From: Datisca glomerata
Taxonomy: Eukaryota > Streptophyta > Magnoliopsida > Cucurbitales > Datiscaceae
Direction: 5' to 3'
NCBI GenBank assembly: GCA_003255025.1
Contig: QANY01002227.1
Coordinates: 421,501 to 485,500 of the forward strand
DNA length: 64,000 bases
Of the stretch, positions 33,181-45,200 are shown one piece after another (position 1 is the stretch's first letter; every line of letters starts with the position of its first letter). The notes beneath the pieces are model-generated. The model made no database searches and was not told the DNA's origin. It worked only from the letters and a program-made list of their open reading frames with translations. The position numbers and the translations under genes are program-made.

Positions 33181-35779
33181 TGAGGAGTCGCGTTTATTCA
33201 TCACAATGGTGCGAGATACTATATACTTATAGTCTCTTTCTCAAATTTTAGCATCTAATTAAAAATATTGTAGTACAAACTATATAAATGACTTGATGCT
33301 AGCATATATATATATATATATATAATGGTCGCCCCATCATCTATTATGTGGCCTTTCTGCCATTTCTTAACGATAGTAGATCTTACAAAAGAAATATAAT
33401 TTTTATTTATATTAATTTAACAATTTACTACGTACATATGATTCGTTCAAATCTAATCAAATAGTTCATATCTGACTCAACTATCACATTCATTATTGTT
33501 TAGCAACAACGTAAAAAATTGATTCCGAATAGAAAATTATTTTTTGAAAGAATGAATGACCCCTCAATGTTGTAAATTTCCATTTTTACATGACTGATGA
33601 TTTGCTTTCGGTAGAAAAATTAGTTGAAGCTATGATTCCAATGCTACTTAACAATACATATTTTTTATTTTCCTTCTTTTGGTGTAAGTCATTAATTAAA
33701 GATGAACCATATCAATATTTTAAAGCATCAAAAGATGTTTTGGGAGATTAAAATAATATTCATGGAGTTGCTATCAATAAAGTATATATACATACATAAT
33801 TATTTATAATTAGCATGATGATACTTTTCACTTGGTAGAAAGAACTGTGTTTCAATACTCCTATGAGAGTGTGAGTATTCAGTCAGTCAACTCTCATGAT
33901 AACACAGTACATACGACAAACTTGGTAGCACACATGCACACAACAAGTAGGCAAGATTAACTGATACGTATGAGTTCGAGTGTGTTTATTAATTAAAGTA
34001 TTTTTATATATTAAAATAGCATTATTTTAATTTCTAATTATGATAAATATATTTATTATGAAACAATTGCATATATAGTATATTATTGTATGCAAGCATA
34101 CGTGTTTTAGAAAACACTTAAATGTGTTTTTTTATAAATATTTTAACATATCAAAATATGTTTTGAATAATAACATATATCAAGACATGTGATTTGAAAT
34201 AACATTTTTATAATACATTAAAATATTTTTAGGCAAAGTGTTCTGATCAAACTCATCATTCTAATCATTAAATATTATAGTTCGTATAAATAAGCTATCT
34301 ATAGATCTATAAACGAGACTACGGTGAGAGAAATATTTTTTAACATAAATTGTTTTTGCTGTTTTATGAAATTCTTTAACATTATTTCATAAAAAATAAG
34401 ATTAAGATTAATAATTATAATGTTTTATACGTACCTAATAATTAAATATTTAAATTAGTTATGTATCGCCTTGAGTAATTATTAAGTGACACTTTATATA
34501 AATTTTGTTTTGATTATTATATCGTATATCATCGTTTGTTATACTATATTAACTAAACTCTTTTAAATATCATCAATTGTGTAACTTAAATTTATCTATA
34601 CTATACAAAAGTGTACAACTTGGCGAAATATTTTTATACAATATTACCCCAAACATGTTTAGAATTTTTACACTATTCTTAAAATCAAAATTAAACATTC
34701 AAAGTCTGTATGAAGAGTTTTCCAACCATTTAGTTTTAATTATCATCTTTAATGATATTTTCTTATTATTTATTTACTATATAAAAGATCAAATTATAAG
34801 TAATTAACCAAGTATTACTTTAGCTAATTCAATAATGATATTAGATAACATGGATTACAAAATTGTCTTAAGGCTATATTTAAACTTAATGAAAGAAAAT
34901 TAGTATTAAGTACAATACGTGAATCTCTTTTCCATGTATAACTTGCTTTATTCCATTTGAGTCAAATTATTTTTTCATGTTCGTATATATTGTTATATCC
35001 TCCACGTAAAAAAATTGTGAATAAGTACTTAAAAAATATAATTGATTGAGACACATGCATCGCACGTGATACTTAACTATTTTAAATTAGATATCTTAAA
35101 ATGTATGCGACAAAAATAAGTCACGTGAAAAACGTAACAAAAAATATCAAAGTAATTTTATTTGTAACATCATATTATAAAAACACTAGAATTTGAAGCA
35201 GCAGTTTACACATATTTAAACTACCCAACTACTATTTGTTTGTACCATTCACCTGTTGACATATTATTTTAATTGACTTTTATTGCTTAGTTTATTACAT
35301 ACCATGAACGTTTTAGAAACTAGCATCAATAAAGCAGAGATATATGTATAGCATATAGCGCTATTTAGTATTTATAAACAATATAATACAAGCTCATATA
35401 CATGAATAATCACATAGTCAAAACCTTGATATAGAATAATTGACCATTATTATTTATTATCCATATTCCCTATTAAATGGGAAATGGGTCACCACCACGA
35501 CTAAACCTCCTTCTGTTGGTTATAACTTTTTTTTCTGTAGTTATTGCTTGCTAAGATATCATTATTTTACAGCGAGTAATTTTGAAGCCATTAAATTATA
35601 TAGTGGGTAATGTACAGACTGGAAAACAAAAAATGTTCCACATACTTTATTGACCACATTTACAATTATAATTCACATTAAAAAATATATGAAAACAATT
35701 TGAACATGGAAAAAAAATGTACAATCCATACAAATTCATTGTGGTAATTGTAAAACAACTTAATTTCAAAGTTTTCACT
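33181..35779. other. Intergenic, very AT-rich
   Basis: No gene is visible. A (TA)n microsatellite lies at about 33304-33324, in or just after the transporter 3' UTR. The rest is AT-rich with no clear repeats. Confidence 0.55.
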
Positions 35780-36060
35780 AGGGGTGTGAAATTTTTTTAC
35801 GAAATCAAACTAACAAAATTGACAAATTTAACTGGTTTAATCAGGGTATATGGTTTTGGTTCGATTTTGTTGCATAAACAATTAATGCTTTTTATTTAGT
35901 TCAAAACTTCATAATATTGTGAACTGAACTATAAAATCACTACCAAACTAGTAAAACAAAATTGGAAGAAAGTTTGGTTTACTATGTCCGCTAAATCTAA
36001 ATATTTTTTTGTTAGAATCAACTTTTAGCTAAAAGTCAAATTGAACCGACGGTGCACACC
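35780..36060. mobile_element. Small non-autonomous DNA transposon (hAT-like MITE)
   Basis: A 281-bp segment begins AGGGGTGTG and ends GTGCACACC, a short imperfect terminal inverted repeat. It is flanked on both sides by TTTCACT (35773-35779 and 36061-36067), a perfect 7-bp target duplication. Internal text such as GGTTTTGGTTCGATTTTG resembles a widespread plant element whose copies start with AGGGGTGT. hAT elements normally make 8-bp duplications; the eighth base differs here. Confidence 0.55.
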
Positions 36061-36067
36061 TTTCACT

Positions 36068-38140
36068 TTACACATTGATAAACACAGAGATGATAAGATA
36101 ATATATGATATACGATTGTCTAAAGAAATGAAAATCAGGAGGATAAAATAATTCTAAAATGTGATGTAAAGAATATAAGAAAACTTTATGTGGTGTATGT
36201 GAATGCTTATAACCGTGAACAATACTGTAATACTATAAGAGATATAACATAACTATCAAATATATATGAACTTATGTAGTATACAATTTATGCACTTATG
36301 TATTTTGCATGAACAAGTTGACACAATTAATCTGGTATTCAATAGTCAAGAAACATCATATTTTACACAACATACTAAAATTAAGTATCTATCATGTTTT
36401 CTGTTTTTAAGATATTATGAATTTCATAATGATGAGATGAAAATAATAATTCGACACATTAAGTAATGAATTCAATTTATCATATTTCAAAAATAAAATA
36501 AGCAATTTAGGACTGATTAATGACGTGACAACTTACAGAAGTATTTTAATCAAGTTGTTGCCGTGATGGACTCATGTTTCATGATATTTTAGAAAGAAAA
36601 GGAACTCGTGATGTTTAAACTTGAACGGGTTTGCCCGTTGTTTTATCTATCACGGTTTGTAGCTTTAGGACGGAACTTGGGGATAGATACGTAAACTCAC
36701 ACGATTCCGCGTGGTTGCCATTAATGATTGGGACGGACCTCCCCCTTTCTCTGATTTTTTTTTGATCCCTTACAATCTTTTCTTATTTTCATTCTGCCCC
36801 CATCACATCATTACCATCCTGCCCTGCATGCCTACTAAAAGTATTAGCTGAGACGTAAAACAGTTATCTATTTGATAACTGTACTTCTAAGAGAAATATT
36901 TTATAGCTAGATTTAAAATAAAGTTGAATTTATCGAGAATACTGAAAATATCTAAAAACAATTTTTCTGATCATCTAATAAAAACACATAATTAGAATAA
37001 ACAATGTTTTAATTTTATAAATAAATTTTCAATTAAACTATAGGCAAAACTATCGATGCAAAAGAATCATCATAAAAAAGTGCAAAATCAATTTATTTTA
37101 AAAAATAATGCATATTTCGTACGAATAAGTTTTTAAAAACTACTCTTCTTTTGAAAACTGTTGCAGAAAAGTAGAAATTTATAAAATAATTTCTGATAAA
37201 ATCAGATAAACCAAATACTTAAAATTGCTTAAATTATTATAAAATTACTTTTAGACCAAAAGTAATATCATATATGGTCTTACTTTTAGACCATATTTTT
37301 GTATTTAACGGTCAAAATGTCCAGACCAACTTACTCGCATATCTACGAATCATTTTTTTAGTGATTTTAAGGTCATGATTGCTTACATTGATATGATGTA
37401 TTTAAGAGTTATCAAACTCTCAGGATACTTTCAACAAGAATCAAACCTTGATTGACATAGAAGAACACATTCCTTACTAGCTTTTGGCTCATTCTCTCTC
37501 TCGAGTTATTGTTTACATTATTCTTTTTTATAATTTTTTCTATTTCATAAAATTTATTTACATAACTTATTTTTTGACTAAATAAACTAAAAGCATTGAG
37601 CCGTTCTCACTTATTAGTTTATAAATGTTAGAAAAAACAATCTAACTCGTAATAAAAAAAACAAAATGAAGTACATTTCAATATTTTGTATAAAATAATT
37701 GAACATAGCATGACTCTTAAACAATTGTAAGGTTTTAATTATAAAAATGATAATTTGTTGTTTAAAGTATACATCAGATGATATATAGTAATAAAAAAAT
37801 AAATTCTATTATTTTTATCAAATTTTTTTACTAATAACAATGACCTACACTGATAATAATTTATAAACACATACTATACAAGTCACGCAGCTACTAGTTA
37901 ATATTGTAACTAATGACTTGTCAAAAGAAATTGTAATTTAATCATATAATTCATTATTATTATTTTTTTGACAAGTAATTATATAATTTAAACACAATTT
38001 AATACAAAAGAGAGAACCAAAATTTAGGTGAATTATGGAAATTGGAAGGTTAAGAAAGTTAAAAGACAAAAGAAGAAGGGAGACAGGAGATATAATAGAA
38101 AGATAAAGGTGCATAAATGCAAGACAGTAATATCTTTAAT
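36068..38140. other. Intergenic; promoter of the DUF668 gene at its end
   Basis: AT-rich, with a somewhat GC-richer stretch at 36620-36830 but no gene seen there. From about 38150 pyrimidine runs appear that belong to the next gene's leader. Confidence 0.5.
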
Positions 38141-38146
38141 TCCACT

Positions 38147-39233
38147 CGTTTTCTCTCTCTCTCTCTACATTTTCCTCAAGTGGTCCAAGTTCGCACTGCA
38201 GTCTGCAGCTTCCTGCTTCTCCCTCATCCCTCTCCCACTCTCTCTCTCTCTCTGGGTTTTCTTACTGCCTTTGCCGGCGGGTAGAATCGCCGGTTGTTCT
38301 GCCAGTTTCTGATCGGTGAGTTTTTCGTGTTGTTTGGTCAATATTCGTTGGGTTCTTTTTCCTGTTATGGCTTTAATTTTTTATTCATAAAATTGGGAAT
38401 AGATTTATGATAAATCAAGTGTTTATTTTCTTTTGAGATTTTGAGTTCGTTTTGAACTGTGAATTTTTTTGTAGCCTTACCATGGTAGAGTAGTGAGCTA
38501 GCTAGCTAATCTTGCTACATAGTTAAGGGTTATGCATTCCGACTGTTTGAAGCTAATAGAAAAGGATTTACCATATTTTCGTGAAACTTAATTTTTGGAA
38601 ATATATTTGTCTTCGTTTTTCCCGAAAATATTATTTTTCATTTTGCTCATCTTTTATTTTTGGACTGGTTATGGTGGCTTAGAAAATCAAGGGAAAGATG
38701 GAGGAAATTAAGAGTTGTTTAATTTTATGGTTCATTAATTTGTGGAATAGACGTTGTTAAAGATCTTCGTATCATTGAGTTCATTGTCTAAGAATCTTGC
38801 ATGCACTCATTTGAACGCACCGCGTGTGATATTAATTTCACTCAGTCGTAGTTGCCTTTTCTTAACGAGCAACCGAAAGAATTTAGAGCTCCCTCCATCA
38901 TATTAAGATTCGTTTAGGACTAGTTTCTCTTCTAATATATAAAAAAAAAAAAATGTTCTTAGAAGGCCAATGACTGAGTCACTGAGTATGTAATTGTGCT
39001 GACTATAATTTCATCAGTGATTGATTTATCTGAAATTCTTCTAATTTTACTCTGGAAAATCAAATCGATATTTCTCAATTAGCTAGTTCATATTGTTGAT
39101 GAATAAAAAATGCCGCTAGTTGGTATAATCATTCGAACATTGCTGTGATTCTTATTTCTCTGTTTACTACAGGAAAGAAGTGAAAAGGGGAGTTTGGTTT
39201 TGGGTTAAATATATTTCTTAATCTGGGTAAGAT
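38147..39233 (+). promoter_or_regulatory. CT-rich leader with a 5' UTR intron
   Basis: CT microsatellites near 38153-38166 and 38239-38254 mark a pyrimidine-rich leader, a common plant core-promoter type. An intron in the leader runs from GTGAGTTTTT (38316) to the acceptor TTTACTACAG ending at 39172 (857 bp). The leader then continues 61 bases to the ATG at 39234. First-intron enhancement of expression is known for such plant genes; here it is an inference. Confidence 0.65.
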
Positions 39234-41066
39234 ATGGTTTCGGAGTCCTGGTTTCGCAGTCTCTTAAAACCTCGGAAGCACGAAGATGGTCTGCAGAAGG
39301 TTGTGATAGGAGTATTAGCATTTGAAGTTGCTGGTTTGATGTCTAAGATGGTCTATCTGTGGCAGTCTCTGAGCGATAAACGGGTTACTAAGTTAAGAGA
39401 AGATATAAAAAGTTCACTGGGTGTAAAGAAGCTCGTGTCTGATGATGACGAGTATATTGGCAGATTAATATGTGCAGAGATGATAGAGAGTTTGACACAT
39501 GTGGCGAAAGCTGTAAGCAGACTTGGGAAGAAATGCAATGATCCTAGTTTGAGAGGTTTTGAACATTTTTATAATGACTTAATTCAGATTGGTGCTGATC
39601 CATATGGTTGGATATTTACGTGGAAGAAAATGGAAAGAAAAGTAAAGAAAATGGAGAGGTTTATAGCAGTAAATGCAAACTTATATCAAGAAACAGAGAT
39701 TCTTTCAGATCTTGAACGGACTCTAAGGAGGATGAAGGGTAATGATGACTTGGATGGTGTAAATCTACTTGAGTTTAAGAAGAAGGTTTTGCGGAAGCAG
39801 GTGGACGTGAGACATTTGCGCGAGCTGTCACTGTGGAACAGGTCATACGATTACACAGTTCTTATTCTGGTACAATCTCTTTTCACGATATTCAGTAGGA
39901 TCAAACATGTATTTGGAATTGAGCAGATAATCGATACTGCTGAAATGAATGATACAAGCGTTATGAATTCTGACTATATGCCTCGCAGTCAATCAGTTTC
40001 TTTGCTAAGGCAAGCTTTGTTCCACCCTCTTGATAATGGTCTTGCTAGATTCGCGTCGGGTCCTCTGAGAAGGCTTACTGCTAAATCAGGGATGCTTTCA
40101 AAGACAAATAAGACCAACAATTTAAATTCTTATTCAGGTCCTCTTAATGGCTCTATTACGATGTCAGGTCCTATTTCAGGCCCTACTTCTGGCAATGATA
40201 TTAGGGTCAACTTTCATTCAGGTCCTTTGGGTAAATCAGCTACAAAACAACGTCCAATTTCTGGAATTGATAAAACCAGCAAGAAGATGTGGCTTCCTAA
40301 TGGCCTCTCACTCAATGTTAATGGGAAGAAACCTAATCTGAAACCAAACAAATCGACACAAGTTGGACCTCTCAAGGGATGCATAATTTCAAGCTCTCCT
40401 GTTGCTAATTGCTATATAAGTTCAAATGGTTTTCACTCTGAGACTCTCAACGGAGCCAGAGAATCTGATGCACAACTTATCAATCCTCACCACAAAGCTG
40501 GTCTTAGGAGTTCGATCTTGAATTCCAAGAGTAGGTTATTGGATGCACCACCTGAAACCCTTGGTACTGCTGCTCTGGCACTGCACTATGCAAATGTCAT
40601 TATTGTTATTGAAAAGCTTGCAGCATCTCCTCACTTGATTGGTCTCGATGCAAGAGATGACCTGTACAATATGTTGCCTGCTAATGTGAGAGCCGCCCTC
40701 AGAGCAAGGTTAAAGCCATTCACCAAGAACTTGGGCTCATCGGTTTATGACACAGTTCTTGCAGAGGAGTGGAGCGAGGCAATGACTGGGATTTTAGAAT
40801 GGCTGGCTCCTCTTGCACATAACATGATTAGATGGCAATCTGAGCGCAGCTTTGAGCAGCAGAGCTTGGGTTCAAGGACCAATGTGCTTCTTGTACAAAC
40901 TCTCTACTTTGCAAACCAAGAAAAGACAGAAGCAATTATCACTGAGCTACTTGTTGGTCTGAATTATATTTGGAGATTTGGTAGAGAAATCAATGCAAAA
41001 GCTCTACTTGAGTGTGCTACTGCGAGCAGTAGAATATATGATGAATATTTGGATCTAGATGGCTAG
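39234..41066 (+). CDS. DUF3475/DUF668 protein, PSK simulator (PSI)-like
   Basis: Intronless coding region of 610 residues. The N-terminal DUF3475 part is at about 22-80 (VVIGVLAFEVAGLMSKMVYL, QSLSDKRVTKLREDI). The C-terminal DUF668 part is at about 440-530 (LGTAALALHYANVIIVIEKL, LYNMLPANVRAALRARLKP). A low-complexity middle (about 270-430) is rich in Ser, Gly and Asn, with repeated SGP(L/I) phrases (SGPLRR, SGPLNG, SGPISGPTSG, SGPLGK). Arabidopsis PSI proteins of this family act in growth promotion linked to phytosulfokine signalling, and typically start MG with a myristoylation site. This protein starts MVSESW and so belongs to the branch without that site. The molecular activity is unknown. 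Confidence 0.88.
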   Translation: MVSESWFRSLLKPRKHEDGLQKVVIGVLAFEVAGLMSKMVYLWQSLSDKRVTKLREDIKSSLGVKKLVSDDDEYIGRLICAEMIESLTHVAKAVSRLGKKCNDPSLRGFEHFYNDLIQIGADPYGWIFTWKKMERKVKKMERFIAVNANLYQETEILSDLERTLRRMKGNDDLDGVNLLEFKKKVLRKQVDVRHLRELSLWNRSYDYTVLILVQSLFTIFSRIKHVFGIEQIIDTAEMNDTSVMNSDYMPRSQSVSLLRQALFHPLDNGLARFASGPLRRLTAKSGMLSKTNKTNNLNSYSGPLNGSITMSGPISGPTSGNDIRVNFHSGPLGKSATKQRPISGIDKTSKKMWLPNGLSLNVNGKKPNLKPNKSTQVGPLKGCIISSSPVANCYISSNGFHSETLNGARESDAQLINPHHKAGLRSSILNSKSRLLDAPPETLGTAALALHYANVIIVIEKLAASPHLIGLDARDDLYNMLPANVRAALRARLKPFTKNLGSSVYDTVLAEEWSEAMTGILEWLAPLAHNMIRWQSERSFEQQSLGSRTNVLLVQTLYFANQEKTEAIITELLVGLNYIWRFGREINAKALLECATASSRIYDEYLDLDG

Positions 41067-42150
41067 GATCTGGATATAACCGACAGACTTGAAATTACCC
41101 TCAGTTGACTTGCTTCAGGTGTTCATTGGACAAAAGTTCCATCACCAGCTTAGCCCCGAGACGTATCTCGATTCTACTTGGCAGGCATCGATCGTGTATT
41201 CATAATTGTTGCCGAAGCGAGTAGCACTGAGGCTACAGCTAGGTAATGAAAACCCTAATACCAGAAGACAGACTTAAGCTTGAGCTTGTAAACATTCTTT
41301 TCCTGTTGTGAGAATTTTTTAGTTAGCTTCTGAAAATTGGGACTATTATCTCTCTCGTTTAAGTATGGTTTGCAATTATTAAAGCTGTTACTACCAGAAA
41401 GGTGTATATTTGAAAGAACAATTTGAAATATAGCTGTGTACCTTTACCATATATACGCACTTTGCTTATAAAAGACTTGTCATGGCCTTGCATGTTTCTC
41501 GTTAAGGGGCTTTCTTTGTTGATAATGATGATCGTTCTGTTGATTATGATGCTTAAGGTTTTGTCAAAAAGAGGAGGAAGAGCCGCACATGGTTTGTGTA
41601 ACTATTATAAACTAAAAAAGTCAGCACCATATAATGTAAAAATTATTTTATAAAAAACATACAAACAGAAATGTAATTTTTGTTTGAAACTAATAGAAAT
41701 AGAAATTAATATAAACAGATGAATAAAAATATAAATTAATATAAACAGATGTACTGGTTGTGTAAAATTTAATATTAAATGTATTATGCATTTTAAGACA
41801 ATTTTTATATTACTAATATAATTAGCAAAAATGACTGAGTTAATTTGAGACTTGTCATTTATTTATAATTTGTCTTTTGATATTTTAAATAGTAATTACT
41901 ATAAATAAAGTTTTTGAAGATGATGATTTAAACAAAATAGTAGAACAACTCTTCATGTATTTTTTATGTTTAATTTTAAGTTTAAAGGTAATGTGAGAAT
42001 TTTTTAGAAGCAGTTAGCATAATATTGTTCAAAAAATGTTCTCCTAAACTTCATATATAATATTGATGTTGATATAATCATTTATTTGACTACTAGATAC
42101 AGCATGTGCTCAATCCGAATAATATATTCCGGCGCCAGTAATAACACATG
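41067..42150. other. 3' UTR and AT-rich intergenic
   Basis: The first 350 bp is the probable 3' UTR of the DUF668 gene. Beyond it the sequence is AT-rich. A short tandem duplication (AAATTAATATAAACAGATG) occurs at about 41703-41751. No gene seen. Confidence 0.5.
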
Positions 42151-42720
42151 CATAATGAGATTTGATATAAGTTATCATCATCATTCTTGATAAGTTAGTA
42201 AATATATATTTCATTTATTTACATATAATGTTCAGTGACAACCTACAAAGGCATAAACTTTATTTATTTATAAATAAAATCGTATAATGTTCAGTAACAC
42301 ATACATAATGAGATTTGAGATGGGTTATCATCATCATTCCTAACAAGTTAGGTAAAGATATATAGTGATATATATTTCATTTATTTACATATAATGTTTA
42401 GCGACAACCTACAAAGGCAGACTTTACTAATCAATACACTCCAATAAGGAGAAAACATTCTCACTCTCTCCAAAACAGCCTCAATCTCCTCAATTTGTTG
42501 CTCGGCTAACAAAGAATTTCCCAAGCTTCCATGAAAGGATGGTTCAGTGACAACCTGCAAAGGCGTAGACTTTATTTATTTATATCTGCACTCGGATGTT
42601 TTTTGTTGATCAGTACACTCCAATAAGGACAAAACATTCTCAATCTCTCCAAAACAGTCTCAATCTCCTCAATTAATTGCTCCGCCAACAGAGAATTTCT
42701 CAAGCTTCCATGAAAGGATA
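42151..42720. repeat. Nested partial tandem duplications
   Basis: Two phrases recur. CATAATGAGATTTGA plus ATCATCATCATTC occurs at 42151 and 42304 (offset 153). TTACATATAATGTTCAGTGA plus CAACCTACAAAGGC occurs near 42219 and 42385 (offset 166) and again, partly, at 42541. A separate pair, 42430-42540 and 42606-42719, repeats a coding-like segment (CACTCCAATAAGGAxAAAAC through CTTCCATGAAAGGAT). Overlapping offsets imply several successive unequal duplications at the 3' end of the minus-strand pseudogene. Confidence 0.7.
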
Positions 42721-42889
42721 GTTGGGGTACTCCTCAAATTTGTTCCATAATGTAGGCGAGGTTCCTAGCAAGACAATCTTGATCAAGAGCTCTTTCCATG
42801 TTGCCAGAAGACTCTTCAACCAGACGACGAATGGCTTCGATGGCCTTTTATTCATCGTCAACACACAATTCTTTCGTTGGTAGTGCCAT
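42572..42889 (-). pseudogene. Short gene copy with in-frame stops
   Basis: From ATG at 42889 the minus strand encodes a protein-like, Glu/Leu-rich helical text: MALPTKELCVDDE, stop (TAA, codon 14), KAIEAIRRLVEESSGNMERA, then DQDCLARNLAYIMEQI, stop (TGA, codon 52). It continues in the same frame as LRNSLLAEQLIEEIETVLER to a final TAA at 42572. Two nonsense codons in one otherwise continuous frame point to a pseudogene. The terminal part is repeated at 42430-42540. I do not recognise the parent family. Confidence 0.55.
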
Positions 42890-45200
42890 ACTAAATAAAT
42901 AAGAACTAATATCAAAATACATAATATGAATTAAAGTCTTACAAAAAAAACTAATATCAAAATAGAAAATCAATGTAAGAATACGACTCATCATTCAAAA
43001 ATATTTTAAACTGCCATTAGAAACAGAGAATCGTACATTAATTTATAAGTACAAAAAACTTAACAGGAAAACCTACAAAATATATTGAGATAACAATAGT
43101 TGGAAAAAAAATCCAAAGCATCGAAGGGGAGAAAAAATATAAACTAAAAGATCCTAAATTAGGATGAAGATCTGTAAGACAACATAGTCTAATTTCAATA
43201 TTAAATAGCAGCAAGTGAGAAAATTTTCACCCACCTTCACAACAGAGAACTAAGCAAATACAAAAGCATACGATTGGAGAATTTAAATGTCAATAATAAC
43301 TACGTCTAATTTATACACAAAGAAACCAAAAAAAACAAAAATCACCGACTGGCATGTTATGACCAATTGGACTAACAACAAGCACTGTCGATTATCAAAA
43401 AGAGGAAAAAAAATTCACCCGAGACAAACATTTGACAAATCAAAGTTACTTACACAAACTCTAAAAGCACACGCCGGAAAAGCTTCTCATACTGCATACA
43501 AAGATCAAAAGAACATCACTTTTCCGTTACCAGATCAAAGCTCCAACTTCCACTCAACTATGAAGAAGAAACTAATTCATTTAATTTGCATACTGTATCA
43601 ATTTAATATAAACTTCTGAAGATGCACAATTGTATATAGAACATTGACTAAAAACTAAGGTTTGGTCAAGGTTAGTTATATATGGTAGTAAAAACTGCAT
43701 ATATTGCACATTAAACATTTGTCCGTAAAGACCTTGAGCAAGTGCTTACATGCATGTGCTGCAAAAAAATGGGTTTTATTATTGTCCTATCATGAAACAT
43801 TCAGTTTAAGATGACATGTACCAATATATAAGGCCGTATTCATACAACTTAACACCCTTCAAATGTAGTTAAAAACAACAATATATTCATAAGCTAAAAT
43901 CATGCGCGACAATCTATAATAGTGTATGATATAATTCATATGGTGAGTGCTTACCTGCATTCACTATATAAAAAATGTGTCTTCCCCTATCATGTAGAAA
44001 CATCACCCATAGTTTGTCAAAAAGTTCATGGGTGTTGAAACTGTCATTTTTTTGTAGAAAATATAGTATAATAGGTCGATAACAACCATGATCTAAATTC
44101 ACACAAAGTTTGAACAAAGCAAATTCGAAGAATTTAGACAAAGCCAGTAACAACGATAACCGTAGATTCTTATGACCAATAAACAAAAAGTTGAATGATA
44201 ACTGAACTCCATTTGTAGAAATAAAAGTCAGTAAAAAACACAGTTCCACAATTGTAAAGCAAGGAAAATTTCTAAACGTCTAGCTGAAAACTGAAATACG
44301 AAACAACCAATCAATTTAACAAATTTTCAAACAATTAATCTAGCAAATAAAAAATAACAAAGTAAGGAAGATAATAATGTATAGCAAACAATACAAACAG
44401 AAGTACCCGACAACATTCTGCTCATTCTGCTATGGCATCTTCAGAAAAGGAAGAAGATAATGTAAAACATAGCTAGGATCTAAACAAACTCAAGTGATTT
44501 AAAAACACGCATGAGATAAATCTCACAATCTGCTCAAGCTACACCAAGAAAATATCAAACATAAAAGAATCCACAACTATAAAAGATAAAGGTCTATCAC
44601 AAAAGGTCTTCCTATCATGTCTTTGTTAACACTGGAATCTACTTGAAGAATTTAAAAATCACAAATAAAAATTTGGTCGCATGAATTGTAACACACATAT
44701 AGTATATGTAGTTTTCCGTGAAAAAATTGTCACACGTATATTGATCAAATAAATTGTTCCACACATAAACACATATATGTATACATGCTGAGATAGGCGA
44801 GCATTAACAATAAGGGCAATTGTAACATATGTAAAACCAAACTAAAGATGAATTGCATCTTTAAACTTTGAGGTAGCTAAATAATTATTTAAAGAAAAAA
44901 TACATAAAATTTCTACAATCATACCCAAATCAAACATTGCAAAGCAGGCAAAAAATACTTAACATAACAAGTGTAGGTGAAGTTCATGATGACATCCCAT
45001 GTGGGCTCCACATTAAGAACCATTATTAACAGTACTGCAACACCATAAATCAACTTGTCAGGCAAAAATAGTCTTCTATGAGAGATGGGGTCATCAAATA
45101 TAATTTCATAACCCACCATCAAAGCAAATGAATTTGTTTTATGATGAGAAATGTAATTTGAGTGGGGATGGAGCATCCCTTAATAATTTGAATGCAATGA
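42890..45200. other. Upstream part of the pseudogene locus, non-coding
   Basis: No convincing exon. Two related phrases (GTGCTTACATGCATGTGCTGC near 43742 and GAGTGCTTACCTGCATTCACT near 43945, each followed by a CCTATCATG segment) look like a duplicated leader exon with its donor, read on the minus strand. Open frames here have no recognisable features. Confidence 0.4.

Noticed and set aside
44919..45176. 85-codon minus-strand frame with plausible-looking protein text
   Set aside because: No motif, no start context and no exon partners found. It sits in the strand-biased locus and is better explained as chance.
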